From: JARRQJ01 sp963810615
GTDB taxonomy: Bacteria > Pseudomonadota > Gammaproteobacteria > DRLM01
DNA length: 64,000 nucleotides
Assembly (NCBI GenBank): GCA_963810615.1
Contig: CAWEOA010000007.1
Location: 372,001-436,000 of the forward strand
Direction: 5' to 3'
In this document: piece by piece, positions 39,973 through 49,500 of the stretch
Position numbering within the stretch: the first letter of the stretch is position 1
How the letters are laid out: each line of letters opens with the position of its first letter
Notes under the pieces: model-generated
What the model was told of the DNA's origin: nothing
The model's input: only the letters and a program-made list of their open reading frames with translations
Databases searched by the model: none
Translations under genes and position numbers: made by a program

Positions 39973-41016
39973 ATGAGTTTGGGACCGTTAATGGTAGGCG
40001 TTGCCGGTCTGCGCCTGACAGAGGAAGAGCGGGAGATGCTGCGCCATCCGCTCATCGGCGGCGTGATCCTGTTCGGCCGCAATTACGCGGATCCCGAGCA
40101 AGTCCAGGAATTGGCGGCGGAGGTTCACTCGCTCAAGGACTCGCCCTTGCTGGTGGCGGTGGACCAGGAAGGCGGCAGGGTCCAGCGTTTCCGCGACGGC
40201 TTCGTCGCGTTGCCACCCATGCGCCAGTTGGGACACATCCATGACCGTGATCCGAAGAAGGCCAAGACCTACGCCCAGCTCATCGGCTGGCTGACGGCAG
40301 CGGAATTGCGCGCCGTGGGAGTGGATCTGAGTTTTGCTCCGGTGCTGGATCTAGATTGCGGCACCAGCGCGGTGATCGGCGATCGCGCCTTTCACAAGGA
40401 TCCCGAGACAGTGGCCGATCTGGCCCACGCCTTTATGGTGGGGATGGATCTGGCGGGCATGCGGGCGGTGGGCAAGCATTTTCCGGGACACGGCACGGCG
40501 GCGGCGGATTCCCATGTGGAGGTGGTCACCGATAAGCGCAGCTACGCGGACATCGCCGCCGAAGACCTGGTGCCTTTCGAACGCATGATTCATTTCGGAC
40601 TTGCGGCACTCATGGCCGCGCATGTTATCTATCCCCTTGTCGATGCGAAACCGGCCGGCTTTTCCCGCTTCTGGATGCAGGAAGTGTTGCGCCGACGTCT
40701 GGGATTTCAAGGCGCGATCTTCAGTGATGATCTGGGGATGGTCGGCGCCGGGATGGTGGGCGATATGGGTGAGCGGGCCGAGGCGGCGCTGGAGGCGGGC
40801 TGCGACATGGTGCTGCTGTGCAACGAGCTGGAGCAGATTCCGATGGTGCTGGATCGTTTGGACGGCTACCGCAATCCTGCCTCGCAACTGCGTCTGACCC
40901 GACTTCACGGCCGCGGTAAGCTGGATCGTGTCCATGTGCGCATGGAGGCGAGTTGGCAGGAAGCTTTGCACGCGGTGGCGGAGTGCGATCGGCCGGACAC
41001 GCCGGATTTGGTGTAA
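39973..41016 (+). CDS. nagZ: Beta-N-acetylhexosaminidase (peptidoglycan recycling)
   Basis: 347 residues, the normal NagZ length. ATG 39973 has AAGGAG 10 bp upstream; the frame is open earlier but overlaps dppC. GH3-type motifs: PLIGGVILFGRNY near residue 25, VAVDQEGGRVQRF (D-x-E substrate loop), AVGKHFPGHGTAAADSHVEV with the K-H-F-P-G-H-G signature, and IFSDDLGMVGA with the catalytic Asp. It releases GlcNAc from anhydro-muropeptides in the cytoplasm. It follows a muropeptide-like transporter gene set, consistent with a recycling role. In several gammaproteobacteria nagZ is near hpt and the phosphorylase, as here with two extra genes between. Confidence 0.93.
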   Translation: MSLGPLMVGVAGLRLTEEEREMLRHPLIGGVILFGRNYADPEQVQELAAEVHSLKDSPLLVAVDQEGGRVQRFRDGFVALPPMRQLGHIHDRDPKKAKTYAQLIGWLTAAELRAVGVDLSFAPVLDLDCGTSAVIGDRAFHKDPETVADLAHAFMVGMDLAGMRAVGKHFPGHGTAAADSHVEVVTDKRSYADIAAEDLVPFERMIHFGLAALMAAHVIYPLVDAKPAGFSRFWMQEVLRRRLGFQGAIFSDDLGMVGAGMVGDMGERAEAALEAGCDMVLLCNELEQIPMVLDRLDGYRNPASQLRLTRLHGRGKLDRVHVRMEASWQEALHAVAECDRPDTPDLV

Positions 41017-41070
41017 AATTACGACCCATATTTTTCGAATCTTAAAATGCCTGCTGAAAAATCCTTATGG

Positions 41071-41107
41071 TTCCTTCTCCCTCCGGGGGAAGGTTAGGAT
41101 GAGGGGA
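41071..41107. repeat. GC-rich palindromic repeat, single copy
   Basis: CCTTCTCCCTCCGGGGGAAG followed by GTTAGGATGAGGGG, between nagZ and the peroxidase gene. Confidence 0.8.
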
Positions 41108-41244
41108 TCAAAAGGAGTCTTTACTTCATCGGATCCCATAGCTCACTACCCATACCGGCAGCGATGTCCTGGAGATGAGAGCGATGCGCAGAGTGCGTGC
41201 CCATTTTTGCTGACCTTTACTCAAACGAAAGGAGAACTCCTACG

Positions 41245-42357
41245 ATGAAGCGGATGTGGCCGATGGTAGTATTGACGGCAATGGGCTTGGGGTATGCGGC
41301 GGGGGCGGCGGCCTATGATTTTTTGCAACCGCTGCCCGACAAGGTGCCGATCCCCAAGGACAATCCGCAAAGTGAGGCGAAGATCGCCCTTGGCAAGCAA
41401 CTGTATTTCGATCGCCGCTTATCCGTCAACGGCACGGTATCCTGCAACAGCTGTCACGACGTGATGGCGGGCGGCCAGGATAATCGAGCGCTATCCGTGG
41501 GGGCCTTGGGCAAGGCCGGGCGGCGCAATGCGCCCACGGTGTGGAACGTGGCTTTTCAAACCGTGCTGTATTGGGACGGGCGGGCGAACAGCCTGGAAGA
41601 AATGCTGCACAGCCACCTGCTCGACGATACGGTGATGGCCATGCCCGATGCGAACAGCGTGCGCCATCGCCTGGATAGGATCCCCGGCTATCGCAAGGAA
41701 TTCGCCAAGGCCTTCGGCGGCAGAGACGCCGCCACCCTGGACAACATTGCCAAGGCGCTCGCCTCATATATACGCACCCTGGTCACTCCGGGCAGCGCCT
41801 TCGATCACTATATCCGCGGCAACAAGTCGGCCTTGTCGGCATCCGCCCAACGCGGCCTTAACGACTTCCGCGAGATCGGCTGCATGGCCTGCCATTTCGG
41901 TCCCAATTTCGCAGGACCGGCGCCGGGGCCCTATCTCAAGATGGGCGACGGCTTTTACGAACTGTTCCCCAATTTCTTGGGCAGCAAATACGAAAAACAA
42001 TACAATCTCGCCGCCGATATCGGCCGCTATGAATACAGCCACGATCCCGGCGAAAAGCACATGTTCCGCTTGCCGGTGCTGCGCAACATCGCGGTTACCG
42101 GTCCCTACTTTCACAACGGCAGCGTTCCGACCTTGAGTGAGGCGGTGCGGGTCATGGCGCGTACCCAGGACAAGACCACGCTGACCACCGAACAGACCCA
42201 GGACATCGTGGCCTTTCTCGAGAGCCTCACCGGCCATTTTCCGGCCCAGACCATGCCTAAGCTACCGCCCACGCCTCATGAAGTGGTGTGGTCCTGGGAG
42301 CAGGGCAAGTCGGATAATGGGATGCGCGCAGGCAGTGACGGCGCCGTAAAGCCATGA
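41245..42357 (+). CDS. Di-haem cytochrome c peroxidase (MauG/CCP family)
   Basis: 370 residues from ATG 41245 with AAAGGAGAA upstream; an earlier in-frame start gives a non-signal leader. MKRMWPMVVLTAMGLGYAAG is a signal peptide, so the protein is periplasmic. Haem sites are CNSCH (~residue 70) and CMACH (~residue 214). NAPTVWNVAFQ and PTLSEAVRVMARTQDKT are family motifs. CCPs reduce hydrogen peroxide with electrons from small cytochromes or cupredoxins. It is followed by a small outer-membrane barrel gene. These two lie between nagZ and hpt, which suggests insertion into an otherwise conserved neighbourhood. Confidence 0.92.
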   Translation: MKRMWPMVVLTAMGLGYAAGAAAYDFLQPLPDKVPIPKDNPQSEAKIALGKQLYFDRRLSVNGTVSCNSCHDVMAGGQDNRALSVGALGKAGRRNAPTVWNVAFQTVLYWDGRANSLEEMLHSHLLDDTVMAMPDANSVRHRLDRIPGYRKEFAKAFGGRDAATLDNIAKALASYIRTLVTPGSAFDHYIRGNKSALSASAQRGLNDFREIGCMACHFGPNFAGPAPGPYLKMGDGFYELFPNFLGSKYEKQYNLAADIGRYEYSHDPGEKHMFRLPVLRNIAVTGPYFHNGSVPTLSEAVRVMARTQDKTTLTTEQTQDIVAFLESLTGHFPAQTMPKLPPTPHEVVWSWEQGKSDNGMRAGSDGAVKP

Positions 42358-42367
42358 GCGTCCGCGA

Positions 42368-43024
42368 ATGAAAAAATTCGCGGCGCTCGCCGCTATTATC
42401 ATCGTCTGGTGCTGGGCGGCGTCTGCTGTTGCGGCAGCGGCACCGTCCAGCGGCTGGTATGGCGGTGTGGCGGTGGGGGCCAGCAGCGTGGACCTGACCG
42501 CCAGGGATTGGAATGACGGCACCCTCACCAAGCAGGACATCAACAACGAAAGCGTCGCCTACAAGCTGACGGCCGGCTATCATTTCACGCCGTATTTCGC
42601 CGCAGAGCTGGCCTATACGCATTACGGCGATGTCAAATTTACGGGCTACGAGCCGGGGGTTACGCCCTCCATCTGGCAGAGCGGTAATGTGTTCGGCCGG
42701 GCGGAGGCCAAGGGGATGGGGGTGAGCGGCGTGCTGTCCTGGCCTGCGGGTAAGCGCTATGCATTGTTCGCACGGGGCGGCATATTCCTGTTCAATACCA
42801 CCATGATTTCCAATCCCACGCTATCCGGGGGGACGCTGGCACTGTCCGATCGGCAGATCATCCATGACGACGGCGTGCGCTTCCTCTACGGTGCGGGCGC
42901 GGAGCTGCGCGTGTACCGCCAGTGGCGCCTGCGCGCGGAGTGGGAGCATGCCACGGTGCGTTTCGCCGGCACCAAGGACAGGGGCGTGGACTTTCCCTCA
43001 CTAGGGGTGACGCTGGATTTTTAA
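42368..43024 (+). CDS. Outer-membrane beta-barrel protein (OmpW/OmpA-barrel-like)
   Basis: 218 residues. The signal peptide is MKKFAALAAIIIVWCWAASA, cut near VAAAAPSSGWYGG. Amphipathic strands with alternating aromatic residues follow (YKLTAGYHFTPYFAAELAYT and others), and the chain ends SLGVTLDF with the terminal Phe that outer-membrane assembly recognises. The size fits an eight-stranded barrel without a large plug. Function unknown; it follows the peroxidase gene by 10 bp and may share its transcript. No specific family could be assigned. Confidence 0.78.
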   Translation: MKKFAALAAIIIVWCWAASAVAAAAPSSGWYGGVAVGASSVDLTARDWNDGTLTKQDINNESVAYKLTAGYHFTPYFAAELAYTHYGDVKFTGYEPGVTPSIWQSGNVFGRAEAKGMGVSGVLSWPAGKRYALFARGGIFLFNTTMISNPTLSGGTLALSDRQIIHDDGVRFLYGAGAELRVYRQWRLRAEWEHATVRFAGTKDRGVDFPSLGVTLDF

Positions 43025-43070
43025 GCGCCTATAATCCCCGCCGAGTTACCGTTAAGAACCCAAAGTCCTT

Positions 43071-43628
43071 ATGCCCAGCATTTCTCCTCAGGAAATCCGC
43101 GACGTTTATGCGCGCGCCGATCTGATTTATTCCAAGGCGGATATCGACGCCGCCTATGATCGCATGGCGTTGGCCATCAGCGAGTGCTTGCGCGACAGCA
43201 ATCCTGTGGTAATGACCGTGATGGTGGGCGGCATGATTCCCGCCGGGCAATTGTTGCCGCGTCTCGATTTTCCGCTGCAGATGGATTATCTCCATGCCAG
43301 CCGCTATCGCGGCGCCACCCGCGGCGGTGAACTGCACTGGCTGGTGCGGCCTTCCGCCTCGCTGCAGGATAAGGTGGTATTGCTGATCGACGATATTCTC
43401 GATGAGGGCATTACCCTGGCGGAGATTTGCAAGGCCTGCCGCGAGGCGGGTGCGCGTGAGGTCTATATCGCCGTGTTGCTGGATAAGCGCGCCAAACGTA
43501 AGAGCGGCATGCAGGCCGATTTCGTCGGCTATGAGATCGACGACCGCTACGTGTTCGGCTGCGGCATGGATTACAAGGGTTATCTGCGCAACGTGCCGGG
43601 AATTTATGCCATCCCGGATGAGTCTTGA
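43071..43628 (+). CDS. hpt: Hypoxanthine-guanine phosphoribosyltransferase
   Basis: 185 residues. The PRPP-binding motif VLLIDDILDEGITLAEICKA (VDDI(Y/L)xxGxT type) lies near residue 104, and DYLHASRYRGATRGGELHW is the flexible loop. IPAGQLLPRLDFP is seen in proteobacterial relatives rather than in the E. coli Hpt. It salvages hypoxanthine and guanine in the cytoplasm. The gene ends just before the phosphorylase, and the two probably form a transcription unit in which the phosphorylase product feeds Hpt. Confidence 0.87.
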   Translation: MPSISPQEIRDVYARADLIYSKADIDAAYDRMALAISECLRDSNPVVMTVMVGGMIPAGQLLPRLDFPLQMDYLHASRYRGATRGGELHWLVRPSASLQDKVVLLIDDILDEGITLAEICKACREAGAREVYIAVLLDKRAKRKSGMQADFVGYEIDDRYVFGCGMDYKGYLRNVPGIYAIPDES

Positions 43629-43648
43629 GTTGTCTTGAAGGAATAAGT

Positions 43649-44407
43649 ATGACCGAATTGGCGATCATCGGCGGAACCGGACTGACCACTCTCAAGAATC
43701 TGGAGATTACCCGACGCGAGGTGGTGCATACTCCCTTCGGCGAACCTTCCGGGCCGCTCACCCACGGGGTATTGTCGGGCAGGGACGTGGTGTTTCTGGC
43801 CCGTCACGGCTATGGCCACACCATCCCGCCCCACAAGATCAACTACCGCGCCAACATCTGGGCCCTGCACAATACCGGCGTCAAGAAGGTCATTTCGGTG
43901 GCCGCGGTGGGCGGAATCGCCGATGACTTGGCGCCCGGCACGCTGGCGATCCCCGATCAGATCATCGATTATACCGCGGCGCGGGAGAACACTTTCTTCG
44001 CCGACGGTTTGAGCCACGTCACCCACATCGATTTCACCGAACCCTATTGCGAGGAGCTGCGCCAACTGCTGATCCGCGCCTGCACGCTCACTAAACTCGA
44101 CTTCGTTCCGAGTGGGATCTATGCCACCACTGAAGGTCCGCGCCTGGAAACGGCGGCGGAGGTGGAGCGCATGGCCCGTGACGGCTGTACTCTGGTGGGA
44201 ATGACCGGCATGCCCGAGGCGGCCCTGGCCCGGGAACTGGAGCTGTGTTACGCCACCTGCGCGCTGGTGGTCAACAAGGCCGCGGGTCGTGGCACCGGAC
44301 CGATTACCATGCACGAGATCGAACAGACCGTCACTCAAGGGATGGAAAAGGTGCGGATGTTGCTGGAAACCGTCGTGCCGCTGTTGGAGGCTGAAGGCGC
44401 TCCATAG
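43649..44407 (+). CDS. S-methyl-5'-thioinosine/thioadenosine phosphorylase
   Basis: 252 residues from ATG 43649 with GAAGGAATAAG upstream; an earlier GTG (43625) overlaps hpt and is unlikely. Family features: TELAIIGGTGL, FLARHGYGHTIPPHKINYRA (phosphate and substrate loops), ATTEGPRLETAAEVERMARD, and GMTGMPEAALARELELCYAT. It splits 5'-methylthioinosine or 5'-methylthioadenosine with phosphate. The pairing with hpt suggests the inosine form, known from Pseudomonas, which yields hypoxanthine for Hpt. Substrate choice between the two is not settled by the sequence. Confidence 0.88.
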   Translation: MTELAIIGGTGLTTLKNLEITRREVVHTPFGEPSGPLTHGVLSGRDVVFLARHGYGHTIPPHKINYRANIWALHNTGVKKVISVAAVGGIADDLAPGTLAIPDQIIDYTAARENTFFADGLSHVTHIDFTEPYCEELRQLLIRACTLTKLDFVPSGIYATTEGPRLETAAEVERMARDGCTLVGMTGMPEAALARELELCYATCALVVNKAAGRGTGPITMHEIEQTVTQGMEKVRMLLETVVPLLEAEGAP

Positions 44408-44643
44408 TCGCGCCGCTAAGTCAGGTCTGCCGCGGTCATTACACGCCTTTGGGAAGAAATCTCCGCCTTTCTTTCTGCTTGGAATCTTGGCGTTCAGGTT
44501 TCTAGCCAACGCGCATGAAATGCAGATGACGGCAATGGCAACTCAATCAAAGCCGGGGCATGCTCACACCGTAGGCAGCCGCGCTGAAATTCCGGTAACC
44601 CGCATTGCACGTTGCCATCACGCTTCCCGCGGCAACGCGGCAT
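44408..44643. other. Spacer between the phosphorylase gene and csiV
   Basis: No gene seen. It contains the convergent 3' ends of the phosphorylase gene (plus) and csiV (minus). No strong terminator hairpin was identified. Confidence 0.6.
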
Positions 44644-45642
44644 TTATTGTGGGGTCGACGTGTCGCTCCCCGGCGCCTGATAGGGCGTGATCAGGAACAA
44701 TACCCCGAACAGGGGATGATCGAGATAATTCAGCTTGTCGTTGCGGATGCGTCGCGACTGGACCATGCGCACATAGTAGCGGGTGGTTTGCGACGCGGTG
44801 GGGGCTGCGATATCGGCAGGCGTTGCGGTGTCGCCCGCTGTGGTGGCCGGTTCTATGTCTACCGTCTTGGTGTAACCGAGATCCACATCCACGTGCAGAA
44901 AACGTCCGCGCCGCAGGGTGAAGGTGCCGTCGAGGATGTGAGGTGCTTCGGCAGGGGTAGGAGCAGGCGCGGTATCCGCCGGTGCCGTCTGCCCGATATC
45001 CAGCGGTGCCTGGGCAACCCTATCCTCGCTCGGCTCGGCCTCGGGAACCGCCTGCGGTGGAGAGGCATCGGCCGCGGGCAGAGCCGCCTGCGGCGTCGCG
45101 CCGTCCTGAGCGAGCGGTATGACGGTCGCCTCGGTTTGAGTTGGGGCGGCGGCTAAGCGCGTTGCTTCCATGCCGTCGTAGATATGTATCGATTTTCCCT
45201 GATCGGTGCTGTCAACGGGTTGTATCCAACCGACATGCACGATAGTTTTATAATGTTGTGACTCGTCGAGTCTGTGCACCTGGCTATTGAGACTGAGCTC
45301 CGAGTCATCGAGCCAGCGCCAGCTGGGGGGCGGCGGAGGTGGTGCGGGTGCGGGCGCCGCTTGGGCGGCCAAGGGCGTTGCGGCGGCGTCCGGGGTGACG
45401 GGTTTGTCAGCGACAGCGGCGTCGACGGGCGGGGCCGGCGGCGGCGTGGCGGTGATGGCCGACAGTTCCACGGCGTTATCCAGTGACGGTGTGCCGGGAT
45501 TTTCCGGCCAGACTTCCGCTTGAATCGCATCGGGATCGAGGTTCTCGAATACAATGAGTTCGACCTTGTACAAATCGACATCGTCGGCGGCCGCCGTCCA
45601 GGAGAAGGCGAGCAAGGCACATCCAAGCAAAAGGTGTTTCAT
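44644..45642 (-). CDS. csiV: CsiV-like periplasmic peptidoglycan-associated protein
   Basis: 332 residues. The signal peptide is MKHLLLGCALLAFSWTAAAD. The N-terminal strand DLYKVELIVFENLDPDAIQA and the C-terminal RRIRNDKLNYLDHPLFGVLF are the recognisable ends of the CsiV family. Between them lies a long proline/alanine-rich linker (PPAPPVDAAVADKPVTPDAA and similar). CsiV in gammaproteobacteria interacts with penicillin-binding proteins or their regulators and is usually next to mfd, as it nearly is here (def and a repeat lie between). It is probably periplasmic. The ribosome-binding site is unclear. Confidence 0.85.
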   Translation of the reverse strand: MKHLLLGCALLAFSWTAAADDVDLYKVELIVFENLDPDAIQAEVWPENPGTPSLDNAVELSAITATPPPAPPVDAAVADKPVTPDAAATPLAAQAAPAPAPPPPPPSWRWLDDSELSLNSQVHRLDESQHYKTIVHVGWIQPVDSTDQGKSIHIYDGMEATRLAAAPTQTEATVIPLAQDGATPQAALPAADASPPQAVPEAEPSEDRVAQAPLDIGQTAPADTAPAPTPAEAPHILDGTFTLRRGRFLHVDVDLGYTKTVDIEPATTAGDTATPADIAAPTASQTTRYYVRMVQSRRIRNDKLNYLDHPLFGVLFLITPYQAPGSDTSTPQ

Positions 45643-45726
45643 ACTAGGCGGCTAAGAATGATTGATGGGATCCGGGGTGTAACGATACCGGACCTTGGCA
45701 AAATTGGCAAAACACGAGGTGATTGC

Positions 45727-46251
45727 ATGGCGGTACAAAAGGTGTTGAGGATGGGCGATCCCAGGCTGCTGCAAGTGGCGGAGCCGGTGACGGAGTTTAA
45801 CACAGCGGAATTGGACGGCCTGATCCAGGATATGTTCGATACTATGGCGGCTTTCGAAGGTGCCGGCTTGGCCGCGCCCCAGATCGGGGTGAGTAAACGC
45901 CTGGTTATTTTCGGCGTGGAGGCCAATCCCCGTTATCCCGATGTCGAACCGGTTCCCACCACCATCCTCATCAATCCGCGACTGGAGGCCCTCGCCAAGG
46001 ACATGGACGAAGACTGGGAGGGCTGCCTCAGCGTTCCCGGCTTGCGCGGCTTGGTGCCCCGTTTCACCCGCCTGCGTTACAGCGGCTACGACCGGCACGG
46101 CGAGCAGTTCACCCGCGATGTGGAAGGTTTTCACGCCCGGGTGGTGCAACATGAGTATGATCACCTCGACGGCATCCTCTATCCGCGCCGCATCCGCGAC
46201 ATGATCAATTTCGGTTTCGAGGATGAGCTGTTTAAGGAGGCGGAAGAATAA
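45727..46251 (+). CDS. def: Peptide deformylase
   Basis: 174 residues from ATG 45727 with GAGGTG 7 bp upstream; the frame is open further upstream inside the csiV antisense region, but the family N-terminus begins here (MAVQKVLRMGDPRLL). All three deformylase motifs are present: GAGLAAPQIGVSK, WEGCLSVPGLRG, and QHEYDHLDGIL, giving the Cys and two His metal ligands and the catalytic Glu. It removes the N-formyl group from new proteins. It is not next to fmt here, so it may be a second def copy in the genome. It is divergent from csiV. Confidence 0.93.
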   Translation: MAVQKVLRMGDPRLLQVAEPVTEFNTAELDGLIQDMFDTMAAFEGAGLAAPQIGVSKRLVIFGVEANPRYPDVEPVPTTILINPRLEALAKDMDEDWEGCLSVPGLRGLVPRFTRLRYSGYDRHGEQFTRDVEGFHARVVQHEYDHLDGILYPRRIRDMINFGFEDELFKEAEE

Positions 46252-46371
46252 GCTTAAATATGGACAGATTAAGACAGGATTGTTTCTATCAGACAACATG
46301 GTGCCCGAGTAAGGCAGTATGGCAGATAAATCTTAAACTCATCATCTGACTTTCTAAAACCGCATAACTAT

Positions 46372-46483
46372 TCCTTCTCTCTCCGGGGAGAGCGAAGCGA
46401 GGGGGGCGCAGCCGTTAGGATGAGGGAATAAATTTTAGTTTAATCTCCCTCACCCTGTCCCTCTCCCTAAGGGAGAGGGAACC
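46372..46483. repeat. GC-rich palindromic repeat pair (def-mfd spacer)
   Basis: CCTTCTCTCTCCGGGGAGAG with the GCGAAGCGAGGGGGGCGCAG sub-motif, then CCCTCACCCTGTCCCTCTCC closing at TAAGGGAGAGGG. It lies between the 3' ends of def and mfd and might serve as a bidirectional transcription barrier. Confidence 0.82.
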
Positions 46484-46535
46484 TCAAATCTTCCTTTGTG
46501 CTGCTCTTTGAGTCTTGCGCCGGCATTATTCTTTC

Positions 46536-49500
46536 TCACGCCGCCTCTTTTATCGCCAATATCTCCAGAAGTTTTTCCGCGGCCTGAAAACGCTGTTCCC
46601 GTTCCGGCATCTCCAGGGTGAAACGCAGTTTGTCCTGACCGTCCAGTTTGTAGGTCTTGGGTTGGGTTTGGATCAAGCGGATAACCGTGCTGGGATCGAT
46701 ATTGGGTTCCTTGTCGAAGAGGATGCGTCCGCCGTTGGGGCCGGCCTCGAGTTTGCGTATGCCCAGGGCCTGGGCCTTGAGTTTGATCTGGGTCATACGG
46801 AACAGGTTTTTGGCGGTTTCCGGCAGCAGGCCGAAGCGATCGATCATTTCCACCTGCAGTTCCTTCAAGGCCTCGTCGTTCTCGGCGCTGGCGATGCGCT
46901 TGTACATCACCAGGCGGGCATGGACGTCGGGTAGGTAATCCTCCGGGATCAGTGCCGGGATCCGCAGGTCTATCTCGCCGCCGTGGCTCAAGGGTGCCGC
47001 CAGGTCGGGTTCGCGGCCGGTCTTCAATGCCTGCACCGCCCGTTCCAGCAATTGGGTGTACAAAGTGAAACCGATCTCATGCATCTGGCCGCTTTGCTCA
47101 TCGCCGAGCAATTCGCCGGCGCCGCGGATCTCCAGATCGTGGGTGGCGAGGGTGAAGCCCGCGCCTAGGTCTTCCAGCGATTCGATGGCCTCCAGGCGTT
47201 TCACCGCATCGGCGGTCATCAGCTTGCGCGGCGGCACCACCATGTAGGCATAGGCCTGGTGATGGGAGCGTCCGACCCGGCCCCGCAATTGATGCAGTTG
47301 CGCCAGGCCGAAGTGATCGGCGTGATTAATGACGATGGTGTTGGCATTGGGGATGTCGATGCCGGTCTCGATGATGGTGGTACAGACCAGGATATTGAAG
47401 CGATGATGATAGAAATCCAGCATCACCTGTTCCAGTTCCCGCTCGCGCATCTGGCCGTGGGCGATGCGAATGCGCGCCTCGGGAAGCAGTTTTGCCAGCT
47501 CGCCGGTAATCTTGTCGATGGTCTTGACTTCATTGTGCAGGAAATACACCTGGCCGCCGCGCTTGAGTTCGCGCAGACAGGCCTCGCGGATCAGGCCGTC
47601 GTCCCGTTCGCGCACGAAGGTCTTGATGGCGAGCCGCCGTGACGGCGGCGTGGCGATGATGGACAGATCGCGCATGCCGGACAAGGCCATGTTCAAGGTA
47701 CGGGGGATGGGGGTGGCGGTGAGGGTAAGGATGTGCACCTCGCTGCGCAGGCTCTTCAACCACTCTTTCTGGCGCACGCCGAAGCGGTGTTCCTCATCGA
47801 CGATCGCCAGGCCGAGGCGCTTGAACTTGATGTCGGTCTGCAGCAGTTTATGTGTGCCGATGACGATATCCACATTGCCGTCGCGCAGTCCTTGCAATAC
47901 CGCCTCCTGTTCCTTGGCGGAACGGAAGCGCGATAGGCTGGCGACCTTGACCGGCCAGTCGGCGAAGCGGTCCTGAAAGTTCTGAAAGTGTTGCTGGGCC
48001 AGCAGGGTGGTGGGCACCAGCACCGCGACCTGTTTGTTGTTCTGCACGGCGACGAAGGCGGCGCGCATCGCCACCTCGGTCTTGCCGAAGCCCACATCGC
48101 CGCACACCAGGCGATCCATGGGCTGGGCATGGGTCACGTCATTGATGACGGCTTCGATGGCGGACTGCTGATCCGGTGTTTCCTCGAAGGGGAAGGTGGC
48201 GGCGAAGGCGCGGTAATGGGCATCCGGCGCGGCGAAGGCGAACCCCTTGCGCGCGGCGCGGCGGGCGTAGATATTCAACAACTCCGCCGCCACGTCGCGA
48301 ACCTTTTCCGCGGCGCGGCGCTTGGCCTTGACCCATTGCTCCGAACCGAGCTTGTGCAGGGGCGCCTGTTCCGGTGCCGCGCCGCTGTAGCGGCTGATGA
48401 GATGCAGCGATGATACCGGCACGTAGAGCTTGTCGCCGCCCGCGTACTCGATGGTGATGAATTCGGTGGTGAGACCGCCGACGCTGAGGGTCTGCATACC
48501 CAGGTAGCGGCCCACACCATGGTCTTCGTGGACCACCGGCGCGCCGAGGTTGAGTTCGGTGAGGTCGCGAATGACGGCATCGGCATCGCGGGTGCGCGCC
48601 GCTTTGCGGCGGCGTTTTTGCAGCACCTGTTCGCCGAACAACTGGGCCTCGCAGATGACGGCAAGGTGGGGTTCATCCAGTAACAGGCCTTGCTCCAGTG
48701 CAGCCACGGTGAGGCCGAGCGGTACATCACTGTCGACAAAACCCTGCCAGTCATCGAACAGTGCGGGATGCAACCCGGAACCCTTCAATAAATCCAGCAG
48801 CGTTTCGCGGCGACCCGCGGTCTCCGCCGCGAATAGCACGCGGCCGGAGAAGCCTTGAAGAAACCGCATCAGGATCTCGGCGGGTTGTTCTGCTCGGGCC
48901 ACGATGGACAACGGCGGCGGGGCATGGGTGGCGAAACGGTAAGTCTGAGACGGGGAGTCGACATCCAGAAAAGGATCGGCGCCGATGCGCGCGAAAGCCG
49001 TCAATGCCGTGGCGAGTGTTTCAGGTGGCACGAAGACCTCGCTCGGCGATAATAACGGGCGTTCGGTGTTGTAGCGCAGCGATTCATGGCGAGCGTTGAT
49101 CTCCTGCCAGAAATGGTCCGCGGCGGCAGCGGCGCCGGCGGTGCCGATCACCAGAGTGTCGGGATTGAGGTAATCGAGCAGACTTTCCGTTTGCTCGAAG
49201 AACAGCGGCAGATAATATTCTATGCCCGGCGGCGCCAGACCGTCGCTGACATCCCGATAGATGGTGCTGTGCTGCGGATTGCCTTCGAAGCGCAGGCGAT
49301 AGGCCTGGCGGAATTGGCTGATCGCTTCCTCGGTGAGCGGAAATTCACGGGCGGGCAGCAGGCGAATGTGATCCACATTATCCAGGGAGCGTTGCGTTTC
49401 CGGATCGAAGGTACGGATGCTGTCCACCTGTTCGTCGAACAGGTCGATGCGATAGGGCAGGCGGCTGCCCATGGGATAGAGATCGAGCAGGCTGCCGCGC

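Noticed and set aside
44605..45156. Plus-strand open frame opposite csiV
   Set aside because: The minus-strand CsiV has a signal peptide and conserved ends; the plus-strand translation is Gly/Arg-rich without motifs.
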